From NCBI RefSeq assembly GCF_030165005.1, contig NZ_JASNNW010000002.1, positions 124,001 to 188,000 on the forward strand: 64,000 nt of DNA. The letters run 5' to 3'. The notes beneath the pieces are model-generated. The model worked only from the letters and a program-made list of their open reading frames with translations, did no database searches and was not told where the DNA came from. Positions 8,609 to 17,233 of the stretch are shown piece after piece (position 1 is the stretch's first letter; every line of letters begins with the position of its first letter). The stretch is from Blastococcus capsensis (GTDB lineage: Bacteria > Actinomycetota > Actinomycetes > Mycobacteriales > Geodermatophilaceae). A program made the translations under genes and the position numbers.

Positions 8609-9629
8609 CTACGGCGTGATCACCAGGCGGATGGGGTTGCCCTCCTTGCTCGCCAGCCGCTGCACCCCGTCGGCCGCCTCGGTGAGCGGCAGCGTGCCGG
8701 AGATCGACCGGGACAGGTCGAGCCGGTGGTGGCGCACCAGGGCGACGAGCTCCTCGACGTGGCCGGGCTCGGAGCCGTAGTGGCCGAGGATCCGCTGCCC
8801 GAAGTAGCTGAACTGCGTACCGTTCCGGATGCTCAGCGGCTGGTCGGTCAGCCCGACGAGCACCAGGGCGCCGTCGCGCTCCAGACAGCGCACCGCCTGC
8901 TCCCGCACCGCGGCCACCCCGGCGAAGTCGAAGGCGAATGCCAGCCCGGCCCCACCGGTGAGCTCGCGGACCCGCGCGGCGATGTCGTCGGCCGGGTCCA
9001 GCGCCAGGTCGGCGCCGAACTCCAGCGCCCGCTGGCGGGCCGCCGGCACGGGGTCGACGGCGACGATCGGCGCAGCCCCGGCCAGCCCCGGCCAGCCGCA
9101 GCAGCTGCACCGCGTGCGCCCCGAGCCCGCCGATGCCCCAGACGCCCACGGGCTGCGCGGGCCGCACCTGTGCCGTCCGCACGATCGAGGCCCAGGGCGT
9201 CGAGACGGCGTCGGGGACGATGCAGGCCTGCTCGAACGGCAGCTCGTCGGGGATGGGGACGACGGTGCCGGCGGTCGCCAGCGCGTACTCCGCCCAGCCG
9301 CCGTCGTAGTCGACGCCGCGGGTGTGCACCCAGCCGTTCTTCTCCTCGCCGGCCTGCAGCAGCACCCGCCGGCCCTCGCTCCACTCCTCGACACCGGCGC
9401 CGAGGGCCGCGACCGTACCCGCCACCTCGTGCCCGAGCGTCACCTCGTCGCCGGGCAGGAACAGCGGCGACAGCTCGCCCTCGATGAGGTGCACGTCGGA
9501 CAGGCAGATGCCGGCGGCGGCCACCTTGATCAGCACCTCACCGGGGCCGGGGGTCGGCTTCGGGACCTCCTTCACCGTGAACTCGCGGGTGCGGACGTCG
9601 AGCCGGCCGGCCAGCATCGATTCAGACAT
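8609..9629 (-). pseudogene. Zinc alcohol dehydrogenase disrupted by a 10-bp tandem duplication
   Basis: The N-terminal part from the ATG at 9629 has the catalytic-zinc region (GICLSDVHLIEG, GHEVAGTV) and the start of the Rossmann motif GVWGIGGLGAHAVQLLRL. The rest of the NAD domain continues in another frame down to the stop at 8609. The switch falls at a 10-bp tandem repeat (9073-9097, 2.5 copies). Removing one copy restores an uninterrupted family-like protein through RLAGAAPIVAVDP. As read the gene is therefore frameshifted, with about 170 intact N-terminal residues. It is transcribed divergently from the PBP gene. A natural slippage mutation or an assembly error would look the same here. 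Confidence 0.8.
9073..9097. repeat. 10-bp tandem repeat, 2.5 copies, inside the alcohol dehydrogenase gene
   Basis: Every base from 9073 to 9087 equals the base 10 positions later. The unit length is not a multiple of three, which accounts for the frameshift in the surrounding gene. Confidence 0.95.
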
Positions 9630-9857
9630 GGGCCCATCCAACCGTGGCCGGTCGCCCGCGGTCCGCCCCCGGTCGGCGCGCACCGCGCCCTGGACGGCCG
9701 CCGACGCGGTGCTGGCCGACGAGGTGGCCGGGTAGCAGGTGGGGCGGGCGGGTCCCGGGAGGCGGACGGGGCGGTCCCGGTTGCGCCCCTGCCGCGAGGA
9801 TGCTTGTGGCGCGTGATCATTCCTGCTGAGCTGGCCGCTCGGAGCGGTAGGAGGGTC

Positions 9858-12275
9858 ATGGAGTCGCGCACGGGCACGGGCCGAACGCTGCTCAGGCTCG
9901 CCGGTGCGATCGTGCTGGCCGGCGCGGTGCTGGCCGGGTTGCTGCTGCCCTGGGTGGGTGGCCCGGCCCTGGCCGCCCGGCAGTCCTCGGCCCTGCTCGG
10001 TGATCCGCCGCGCGAGTTCTCCGTCGACGTGCCGCCCCGCAACACGGTCATGCTCGCGGCCGACGGGGAGGTCATCACCTCCTTCTACCGGGAGAACCGT
10101 GCCCCGGTCGGGTCCCACCAGATCGCCGAGGTGATGCGCCAGGCGCTGATTGCGGTCGAGGACGCCCGGTTCTACGAGCACGGCGGCCTGGATGCGCAGG
10201 GAACCGTGCGGGCACTCCTGACGAACATCGCCGCCGGTGAGGTCGAGGAGGGTGGGTCCACCCTGACCCAGCAGCTGGTCAAGCAGACGCTGCTGCAGGC
10301 CGCCCGGACCGAGGCGGAGCGCGATGCGGCCACCGAGAAGACGTTCGGCCGCAAGCTGCGGGAGGCGCGGCTGGCGCTGGCGTTCGAGGACACCTACACC
10401 AAGGAAGAGCTGCTCACCCGCTACCTGAACATCGTGTACTTCGGGCGGAACGCCTACGGCGTCCAGCCGGCCGCGCAGGCCTTCTTCGGCGTGGACGCCG
10501 CCGCACTGACCCTGCCGCAGGCCGCTCTCCTCGCCGGCCTGGTGCAGAACCCCCTGGACCACGACCCGTTCAGCGACCCCGAAGGCGCCACGGTGCGCCG
10601 CAACCAGGTGCTGGCCCGGATGGCCGACCAGGGCTACATCACCCCGGAGCAGCAGGCCGAGGGCTCGGCCGCCCCTCTCGGGCTGTCGCCCGCCCCGGCA
10701 CCGCCCCGTGGGTGCGCGGAGGCGACCGTGGGGGCCTACGTCTGCGACTTCGTGCAGCGGTACCTCATCCGGGATCTCGGCCTCACGCAGGAGGAGCTGG
10801 ACGTCGGCGGCTACGTCATCCAGACGACGCTGGACCCGGAGCTGCAGCGCGCCGGGGACGCCGCGGTGGTCGCCACCGAGCCGCTGGAAAGCTCACTGGC
10901 GGCGACGTTCACCGCGGTGGAGCCGGGGACCGGACATCTGCTGGCCATGAGCGTCAACCGGATCTTCGGCCACGACGAGAGCGACCGGAGGCAGGAGTCG
11001 GTCAACCTCAACGCCGCGCCGAGCCGGGGGGCCGGGTCCACGTACAAGGTGTTCGTGGCCGCGGCCGCGCTGGCCCGGGGCTACTCGACCGAGTACACGC
11101 TCACCGCGCCCAGCCCGTACTACTCGCGCGTCTACGAGAAGGACGGCGGGCCGTACCCGGTGCGCAACGCCGGCAGCTACCGCGACACCCTCGATCTGAC
11201 GACGGCGCTCTACCAGTCCTCCAACACCTACTTCCTCGCGCTCGAGGACGCCCTGGGCAGCGTGGCTGAACCGGTGCGCATGGCCGAGCGCATGGGGCTG
11301 TACGCGCACGGGCCGCAAGGGTTGGCCGAGCGGACCGTCCAGGAGAACAACGGCTCGTTCACGTTCGGTCCCGACGCCACCAGCCCGCTGGGGCTGGCCA
11401 GCGCCTACTCGACGCTGGCCGCCGGCGGCACCCGGTGCGACGTCGTCCCGGTGACCGGGTTGCTCGACCGGCACGGCGAGCCGGTCGTCGGCGACGACGG
11501 CGCGCCGCTCGTGGACGGCGACGTGTGCACGCCCGAGGCGATCCCGGCCGGGGTGGCCAACACGCTCAACCAGATGCTGCGCAAGGACGTCGAGCCCGGG
11601 TACGCCGGGCAGACCGGCCGGCGGGCGTACGTGCCCGGGCACCAGATCGCCGGCAAGACCGGGACGACGCAGGAGAACGTCTCGGTGGCGTTCGTCGGCT
11701 ACACCCCGGAGATCGCCGCGAGCGTGATGGTGTTCAACCCCAAGGAGGCCGAGGACGTCGGCGGCTTCGGCGGCGGCAAGGGCGCGACGATCTGGCACGA
11801 CGCCATGGCGCCGATCCTGACCGTGCGGGGGAGCAGCGACTTCCCGCCCGCCGATCCGGCCGTGGTGCGGGGCAACACGATCCGGGTGCCGCGCTGCGCG
11901 GAGCCGGACGAGTGCCAGGACGTGCTCGGCCGGGCCGGTTTCGTCGACTGGGTCGTCCGGGTGGACAGCGCCCTGCCGGCGGGGGAGCTGGTGGGCACGG
12001 GCCCGCCGGTGGGGGGTCGCGCCGTCCGTGGCCAGGTCGTCTCCGTGCTGGTCAGCAACGGCTCCCGGTACGTACCGCCGCCGCCACCCCCGGTCGTGCC
12101 GCCGCCGGACCTCCCACCGCCGCCGGCCCCACCACCGGGCGCCCCACCGCCGCCGGCCCCACCGCCGACCGGACCCGCCGCGGGCGGCCCCGCCCCGCCG
12201 CCGGCGTCCCCCGGCCTAGCCGGGATCGAGGCCTGGCTCGACCGGCGGCCGGCCGACCGCCTGCCCCCGCGCTGA
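9858..12275 (+). CDS. Class A penicillin-binding protein (transglycosylase-transpeptidase)
   Basis: The 805-residue protein has a short cytoplasmic tail and one membrane anchor (about residues 10-32). A GT51 transglycosylase follows, with the catalytic region EDARFYEHGG and the GGSTLTQQLVKQ motif. The transpeptidase domain has the active-site STYK, the SSN triad and KTGTT. A PASTA-like segment and a proline-rich tail close the protein. It polymerises and cross-links peptidoglycan outside the membrane. GGAGG precedes the ATG by four bases. The last 60 bases overlap the convergent YihY-family gene. It resembles mycobacterial PonA-type enzymes. Confidence 0.93.
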   Translation: MESRTGTGRTLLRLAGAIVLAGAVLAGLLLPWVGGPALAARQSSALLGDPPREFSVDVPPRNTVMLAADGEVITSFYRENRAPVGSHQIAEVMRQALIAVEDARFYEHGGLDAQGTVRALLTNIAAGEVEEGGSTLTQQLVKQTLLQAARTEAERDAATEKTFGRKLREARLALAFEDTYTKEELLTRYLNIVYFGRNAYGVQPAAQAFFGVDAAALTLPQAALLAGLVQNPLDHDPFSDPEGATVRRNQVLARMADQGYITPEQQAEGSAAPLGLSPAPAPPRGCAEATVGAYVCDFVQRYLIRDLGLTQEELDVGGYVIQTTLDPELQRAGDAAVVATEPLESSLAATFTAVEPGTGHLLAMSVNRIFGHDESDRRQESVNLNAAPSRGAGSTYKVFVAAAALARGYSTEYTLTAPSPYYSRVYEKDGGPYPVRNAGSYRDTLDLTTALYQSSNTYFLALEDALGSVAEPVRMAERMGLYAHGPQGLAERTVQENNGSFTFGPDATSPLGLASAYSTLAAGGTRCDVVPVTGLLDRHGEPVVGDDGAPLVDGDVCTPEAIPAGVANTLNQMLRKDVEPGYAGQTGRRAYVPGHQIAGKTGTTQENVSVAFVGYTPEIAASVMVFNPKEAEDVGGFGGGKGATIWHDAMAPILTVRGSSDFPPADPAVVRGNTIRVPRCAEPDECQDVLGRAGFVDWVVRVDSALPAGELVGTGPPVGGRAVRGQVVSVLVSNGSRYVPPPPPPVVPPPDLPPPPAPPPGAPPPPAPPPTGPAAGGPAPPPASPGLAGIEAWLDRRPADRLPPR
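12110..12180 (+). repeat. Proline-codon repeat in the PBP tail
   Basis: An imperfect CCACCGCCGCCGGCC-type repeat encodes the alternating proline/alanine/glycine tail of the PBP. This is a low-complexity coding repeat, typical of surface-exposed tails in actinobacterial PBPs. Confidence 0.7.
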
Positions 12276-13190
12276 GTGGCGGGCGAGTTCCTGGTCCAGG
12301 GACTGGGTGGCCAGCCAGCCGCACAGCACGACGACGTGCAGGGCGAACAGCCACAGGCCCAGCGCCACCACCCCGCCGACGAGGTCGAGCCCGCCGAAGG
12401 GTGCGCCGAGGTCGAGGGGCAGGCCCAGGAAGAGCACGAACCCCTGCAGGAAGCCCGAGAGGCAGGCGGCGGTGAAGAGCGCGCCCGCCGTCAGGGCCGG
12501 CCAGCGCACCCGGCTGCCGCCGACGACCCGGAAGCCCCAGGCTAGGGGCACGGTGAGCGCGGCGAGGACCGAGTAGTAGCCCAGCGCGACCTGACCCGCC
12601 GTGGCCGCGAGCCCGCCGCGGGCGGCGAGGTCGGCCATGAGGGACGCGGCCAGCAGCAGCGGGTACAGCAGCACCGGGGTGAGCAGGAGCAGCGGCAGGG
12701 CGGCGAGCCTTCCGCGCCAGCCGGTCATGCCCTCACGCCGTGCGCCGAAGCGCAGCAGCGCCCGCCGGAGGCCTTCGCCGTAGAGGGACATGGGCAGCAG
12801 GGCCAGCAGCGCTCCCACGAGGTCCAGCCGTGCCCCGGCGTCCACCAGCCGCGCCACCGCGTCGGGCGCGCCGAGCTGCTCCGGCAGCAGCTCGGCGACC
12901 CGCACGCCGAGCTGGTGCACCCGCTCGGCGGAGGTGAGCCAGGCGGTGAGCCCGAAGGACAGGACCAGCAGGGGCACGACGGCGATGCCGGCGTAGAAGG
13001 TGAGGCCGGCCGCGATCAGGGCCAGGTCGCGGCCCACGAGCCGGTCACGGACGCCGGGGACGACGCCGCGGAGCGCTGACCGGAGCCCCTGGCGGCGTCC
13101 GCGCCCGGCGTCCTCCCGGGGCCACTCGCCGGCCCCGGGAGGCAGCGCCCGGCTCACCTGGGCCCGGTCACTCGGCGTCGTCGCTGTCAC
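12216..13190 (-). CDS. YihY/BrkB-family integral membrane protein
   Basis: The 324-residue protein has about six hydrophobic segments with the family opening (RDLALIAAGLTFYAGIAVVPLLV) near residue 53. The GTG at 13190 has AGGAG four to five bases upstream, so I prefer it over longer frames. Function of the YihY/BrkB family is not settled; older ribonuclease BN annotations are not valid. Its 3' end runs 60 bases into the PBP gene on the opposite strand. The ribosome site lies inside a short upstream ORF, suggesting coupling. Confidence 0.8.
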   Translation of the reverse strand: MTATTPSDRAQVSRALPPGAGEWPREDAGRGRRQGLRSALRGVVPGVRDRLVGRDLALIAAGLTFYAGIAVVPLLVLSFGLTAWLTSAERVHQLGVRVAELLPEQLGAPDAVARLVDAGARLDLVGALLALLPMSLYGEGLRRALLRFGARREGMTGWRGRLAALPLLLLTPVLLYPLLLAASLMADLAARGGLAATAGQVALGYYSVLAALTVPLAWGFRVVGGSRVRWPALTAGALFTAACLSGFLQGFVLFLGLPLDLGAPFGGLDLVGGVVALGLWLFALHVVVLCGWLATQSLDQELARHSARGQAVGRPPVEPGLDPG

Positions 13191-13386
13191 CGGTCTCCTG
13201 GCAGCCGGCGTCCTGCCGCACCAGGGGCTCGTGGGCGTCCATGCCTCCGTACGTGTCCGCCGGTACGTCGGCGAAACCGCCGGACGGCATGGCCGATGAG
13301 TTCGCGCTGGTCGGGTGGGCAGCACGGTGACGGAGCGGAGGCCGGCGTCGGGCGCGACGTGACGAGGCGCGCAGCCGAAATGACAT
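13168..13386 (-). CDS. Putative small protein upstream of the YihY-family gene
   Basis: A 72-codon frame starts at an ATG with AAGGA six bases upstream and stops inside the 5' end of the YihY-family gene, overlapping its start by 23 bases. The N-terminal third is arginine-rich and the C-terminal half acidic (ending GDSDDAE). No family is recognised. The ribosome site and the overlap support translation; the basic composition of the first part could be chance in GC-rich DNA. Confidence 0.4.
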   Translation of the reverse strand: MSFRLRASSRRARRRPPLRHRAAHPTSANSSAMPSGGFADVPADTYGGMDAHEPLVRQDAGCQETGDSDDAE

Positions 13387-13569
13387 GAATGTCCTTCGGG
13401 GCATTGTCACGGCCGGGTCACGACGCTTACGGTGAGTGTGCCCGCCGGGGCTTTCAGTCACCGAATGAGTGACACCCGCGGGCGCCGTCGAGTCGGTCCC
13501 CCCGCACAGGCTGCGGTGGTCAGCGGGCGACGGGCCGGCTCGTGGAAGAGATCGGAGAGCCGCCGCACC

Positions 13570-14655
13570 ATGGCGACCCCCCTGCGCACCCCCGCCCGCC
13601 GCACCGTCCGGCGGGCCGGCCTGGCCCTCGCCGGCACGGTCGGCATCCTGCTCGCCACGGTGCCCGCTTCCGCGGCGCCGGGCTCGCCGGGGACCTCCGC
13701 GGAGGCGGCCCGGCTGGTCGCCGAGCGCGGCCACGAGCTCGAGGTCGTCACCGAGCGGTTCAACGAGGCCCAGGACACCCTCGCGGCGCAGCAGGCGGCC
13801 GCGGCGGGCGCCGCCGCCGAGCTGGAGAAGGCCACGGCGGCCCTGGCCCAGGCACAGCGGTCCGTCCGCGGCATCGCGCGCAGCGCCTTCACCGGGGAGG
13901 GCCTCGGCACCTTCCAGGCACTGCTGACCAGTGGATCCGCCGACGAGTTCGTCAACCGGGTGACCATGCTGGAGACGATCGCCGGCCACCAGGGCGGCGT
14001 CCTGCAGCAGGCGGCCCAGGCCAACGTCGCTGCCGCGCAGGCCCAGGCGGCCGCTCAGCAGGCCGCCGCGGCCGCGCAGGCCACCTACGACTCCGCCCTG
14101 GCCCAGCAGGCCGAGCTGGAGAAGCAGATCGCCGACTACCGGGCGCAGTTCGACCGGCTCAGCGCCCAGGAGCGGCAGGCCGCCCTGGCCGCGCACCACC
14201 CCGCGGAGACCTCCGCCGACGAGCGCCCGGCCGAGCCGGAGCGCGCCAGCCGCGACGAGCGGGAGGCCCCGGCGGCCACGGCACCGGTGGTGGCCAGCAG
14301 CGGAGCGGTGCAGGTCGCCGTCGACACGGCGCTCGCCCAGCGCGGCAAGCCGTACGTGTGGGCGGCGTCGGGCCCCGGGTCCTTCGACTGCTCGGGCCTG
14401 GTGCAGTACGCCTTCCGTGCCGCCGGGATCAGCGTGCCGCGCGCCAGCCGCAACCAGGCCTCGATGGGCGCCCCGGTGTCCCGTGCCGAAGCCCGCCCCG
14501 GCGACCTGGTGGCCTTCTACAGCCCGGTCAGCCACATCGGGATCTACCTCGGCAACGGTCAGATGGTGCACGCCCCGACCTCGGGCGACGTCGTGAAGGT
14601 CGCCAGCGTCGACGGCATGGGTGCCACGCCGAAGTTCAACCGCATCGCCGGCTGA
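13570..14655 (+). CDS. Secreted NlpC/P60 peptidoglycan hydrolase
   Basis: The 361-residue protein has a signal peptide (about residues 1-36, ending ASA/AP). A long alanine/glutamine-rich coiled coil (about 40-210) and an acidic linker follow. The C-terminal NlpC/P60 domain has the catalytic cysteine in FDCSGLVQYAF and the histidine in SHIGIYLGNG. Such RipA/RpfI-like proteins cut peptide stems of peptidoglycan outside the cell, during division or growth. It reads away from the YihY gene. The upstream 183 bases contain small inverted repeats but no riboswitch that I can support. Confidence 0.88.
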   Translation: MATPLRTPARRTVRRAGLALAGTVGILLATVPASAAPGSPGTSAEAARLVAERGHELEVVTERFNEAQDTLAAQQAAAAGAAAELEKATAALAQAQRSVRGIARSAFTGEGLGTFQALLTSGSADEFVNRVTMLETIAGHQGGVLQQAAQANVAAAQAQAAAQQAAAAAQATYDSALAQQAELEKQIADYRAQFDRLSAQERQAALAAHHPAETSADERPAEPERASRDEREAPAATAPVVASSGAVQVAVDTALAQRGKPYVWAASGPGSFDCSGLVQYAFRAAGISVPRASRNQASMGAPVSRAEARPGDLVAFYSPVSHIGIYLGNGQMVHAPTSGDVVKVASVDGMGATPKFNRIAG

Positions 14656-14833
14656 CGCTCAGCGAGCCGGCCGGGCCACCTGCTGGAGCAGGCCCAGGCA
14701 GAACTCCCGCGGGGCCAGTCCGCGCTCCCGTCCGACCCTGCCACTGCAGCCGAGGTCACACGCCGGCCGGGGACCCTCGACGCCGCCCGGTCGTCGAGGA
14801 TGAGGAGACCGCCGCCGACCCTTAGGACGTCCG

Positions 14834-15157
14834 TTGAACCCCCAGACCGCCGCCACCGCCTTCCGCGTCGTCGCCGTCGCCGAGGCGCTGTCCTGGATCG
14901 GCCTGCTCGCCGGCATGTTCGTGAAGCGGGTCCTCGACGCCTCGGAGATCGGTGTCCAGGTGTTCGGCCCCATCCACGGCGGCATCTTCGTCCTCTACCT
15001 GCTCGTCACCCTGGTGGCCGCCCGGGTGCTCGGCTGGTCACGCGGTACGACGCTGCTGGCCCTGGCCGCCTCGGTGCCGCCGCTGGCGACCGTCTGGTTC
15101 GAGCGGCGCGCCACCCGCACCGGTCAGCTCCCCGCACGGAAGACGCTGACCGCCTGA
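14834..15157 (+). CDS. DUF3817 integral membrane protein
   Basis: The 107-residue protein has three hydrophobic segments and the DUF3817 pattern: FRVVAVAEALSWIGLL at the start, the GPIHGG motif near residue 49 and a C-terminal FERRA segment. The TTG start has AGGA six bases upstream. The family is widespread in actinobacteria and has no known function. Confidence 0.8.
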   Translation: MNPQTAATAFRVVAVAEALSWIGLLAGMFVKRVLDASEIGVQVFGPIHGGIFVLYLLVTLVAARVLGWSRGTTLLALAASVPPLATVWFERRATRTGQLPARKTLTA

Positions 15158-15192
15158 TCCCGCGAGCCGCGCGGGTCGCTACGGTCGCCGTC

Positions 15193-16515
15193 ATGCCCGA
15201 GCCCGTGCTGCCCTCGACCGCTCGCCTCCTGCTCGCGCGGACCGCGCGTGTCCAGCGCGACGGCCGCGCCCCCAGCCTGGTCGCCGGTGTGGTGCGCGAG
15301 GGCGGGCTCGTGTGGTCCGCCGGCCGCGGTGTGGTGCCCGAGCCCCACACCGACGTCCAGTACCGGCTGGGCTCGATCAGCAAGACGGTGACGGCGGTCG
15401 TGGTCATGCGGCTGCGCGACGAGGGGCGGCTGCACCTGGACGACCCGCTGGACCGCCACCTCCCGGGCACGCCGTTCGGCGACCGGACGGTCGGCCAGCT
15501 GCTCTCCCACCTGGCCGGCGCCTCGGCGGAGAGCCCCGGCGGCTGGTGGGAGCGGACCCCGGGCGGATCGCTCGGCGACCTCGGGCTCGGCGGGACCGAC
15601 GTCGTCCTCGGGGCTGCCCGCCGGTTCCACTACTCCAACCTCGGCTTCGGCCTGCTCGGCGAGCTGGTCGCCCGCCAGCGGGGCAGCTCCTGGGACGAGG
15701 CGGTCCGCGCCGAGGTGCTCGCGCCGCTGGGGATGGACCGCACCACCCCGCGTCCGGTGGCCCCCGCGGCCGAGGGCCGGGCGGTGCACCCGTGGGCCGA
15801 CGTCGTCCTGCCCGAGCCGGAGCACCACGCCGGCGTGATGGCCGCCGCCGGGCAGCTGTGGGCGACGCTGGCCGACCTCGGCCGGTTCGCCGCCTTCCTG
15901 CTCGGCGACACCGCCGACGTCCTCGACCCGGCGACGCTGGAGGAGATGATCGTGCCCGCCGGCGTGGACTCCACCGCGCCGGGCTGGTCGGCCTACGGCC
16001 TGGGGCTGCAGGTGCTGCGGGTCGACGGCCGCACGCTGGTCGGCCACGGCGGCTCCATGCCCGGGTTCCTCGCCGGGGTCTTCGTCGACCGGGACGAGCA
16101 GGCCGGCGCGGTCTCGCTGGCCAACACCACCAGCGGCCTGGACCCACTGGTCTTCGGCCTGCTGGCCGACCTGCGGGGCGCCGAGCCGCGCATCGTCGAG
16201 CCGTGGAGCCCGTCGCCGTCGCCGGTTCCGCTGGAGAGCCTGGGCGCGTGGTTCTGGGGGCCGTCGCCGTACCTGCTGCGCTCGGTGGCCGGCGGCCTGC
16301 TGCACCTCGGCCCGATGCCCGGTCGCGGCGGCCGGGCCAGCCGGTTCGCCCGTCGCGACGACGGCACGTGGAAAGGGCTGGACGGCTACTTCGCCGGCGA
16401 GACGCTGCAGATCGCCCCCGATCACCTGGACCTGGGCACGTTCGTCTTCACCCGCACGCCCTACGACCCCGCGGCCCCGGTGCCGGGCGGGGTGGACGAG
16501 CGCGGCTGGCGCTGA
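15193..16515 (+). CDS. Serine hydrolase, beta-lactamase / class C PBP fold
   Basis: The 440-residue protein has the nucleophile motif SISK near residue 63, the tyrosine triad YSN near 144 and HGG in place of KTG near 283, the arrangement of class C-like esterases and peptidases. No signal peptide is evident, so a cytoplasmic esterase or peptidase is likely. The ATG is seven bases after TACGGT (15180-15185), so the gene may be transcribed without a leader. A 56-bp palindrome follows the stop. Confidence 0.85.
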   Translation: MPEPVLPSTARLLLARTARVQRDGRAPSLVAGVVREGGLVWSAGRGVVPEPHTDVQYRLGSISKTVTAVVVMRLRDEGRLHLDDPLDRHLPGTPFGDRTVGQLLSHLAGASAESPGGWWERTPGGSLGDLGLGGTDVVLGAARRFHYSNLGFGLLGELVARQRGSSWDEAVRAEVLAPLGMDRTTPRPVAPAAEGRAVHPWADVVLPEPEHHAGVMAAAGQLWATLADLGRFAAFLLGDTADVLDPATLEEMIVPAGVDSTAPGWSAYGLGLQVLRVDGRTLVGHGGSMPGFLAGVFVDRDEQAGAVSLANTTSGLDPLVFGLLADLRGAEPRIVEPWSPSPSPVPLESLGAWFWGPSPYLLRSVAGGLLHLGPMPGRGGRASRFARRDDGTWKGLDGYFAGETLQIAPDHLDLGTFVFTRTPYDPAAPVPGGVDERGWR

Positions 16516-16522
16516 GACTCCG

Positions 16523-16578
16523 CGAGCCATGCGAACTCGTGGCCATCAGCGCTGATGGCCACGAGTTCGCATGGCTCG
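16523..16578. terminator. Perfect 56-bp palindrome between convergent genes
   Basis: Bases 16523-16550 are the exact reverse complement of 16551-16578, with no spacer. It starts eight bases after the serine hydrolase stop and lies before the convergent gene ending at 16676. Bidirectional termination is the simplest role. The length and perfection are unusual for a terminator and could mark an extragenic palindromic repeat or protein-binding site. Confidence 0.7.
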
Positions 16579-16675
16579 TGCGGTCGTGCGGTCGGAAAGA
16601 GTCGGGCGGTGTGAGGTTCCCCCGAACCCGTGAAGAGCTGGCAATGCGGCTGGTGATCTCGTCGCCCTCGGCCCC

Positions 16676-17191
16676 TCAGGGGCGGTCGAAGGCGTCGATC
16701 GTGTTCTTGACGACCACGCCGTACGCCAGGTGCGGCACTACGTCGCTGAGCCAGGACGATGCCGACCACTTGCGCGGATCGGTGACCCCCAGCGCCGTCA
16801 TCGGGCCGTTGCTGGCGATCATCACCCCGACCGTCGTCAGCGCGATGCCGACGGGCTTCGCCGAGAGGAAGCCCGACGCGCGGGCCAGCCCGCCGAGGGT
16901 CCCCACGCCCACACCGGCGACGAGACCGATCAGCGGCCCCAGCCCCTGCTTCCGGTTCTCGCGGGTCTCCTCGTCGCCGGGGATCTGCACGTGCGCCTTC
17001 TCGGCGAGCTCCTGCACGGTCTGCTCGGGCGTGGAGCTGCTGCCCCGCCCGCGCACCGCCATGTCCAGATACGTGACGGCGTTGAGCGCGGTACTGCCCG
17101 CCGCTCCCGCGGCGGCTCCGCGTAGCGCCCAGCCCACCGTGCTGATGCCCCGCTTGCCCTTGCCTGCCACGCCGAATCGAGTTCGTTCCAT
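16676..17191 (-). CDS. Conserved hypothetical membrane-associated protein
   Basis: The 171-residue protein begins with a basic stretch and has glycine/alanine-rich hydrophobic segments (about 20-45, 85-105 and 115-135) separated by a polar loop, ending in a short amphipathic tail. No family with a known role is recognised. The ATG at 17191 was chosen because translation from there looks protein-like; a start at 17224 is possible. It is convergent with the serine hydrolase across the long palindrome. Confidence 0.6.
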   Translation of the reverse strand: MERTRFGVAGKGKRGISTVGWALRGAAAGAAGSTALNAVTYLDMAVRGRGSSSTPEQTVQELAEKAHVQIPGDEETRENRKQGLGPLIGLVAGVGVGTLGGLARASGFLSAKPVGIALTTVGVMIASNGPMTALGVTDPRKWSASSWLSDVVPHLAYGVVVKNTIDAFDRP

Positions 17192-17233
17192 GCACGCGTC
17201 CGTACCCGTCGTCGGGATCGGCACACCCGCTGG

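Noticed and set aside
7725-10562. A 945-codon minus-strand frame
   Set aside because: Only about 170 codons encode the alcohol dehydrogenase N-terminus; the rest is antisense to acVLRF1 and the PBP gene.
13326-13569. Possible c-di-AMP (ydaO) riboswitch before the NlpC/P60 gene
   Set aside because: The gene type fits, but the conserved ydaO blocks are not present; only short inverted repeats are seen.
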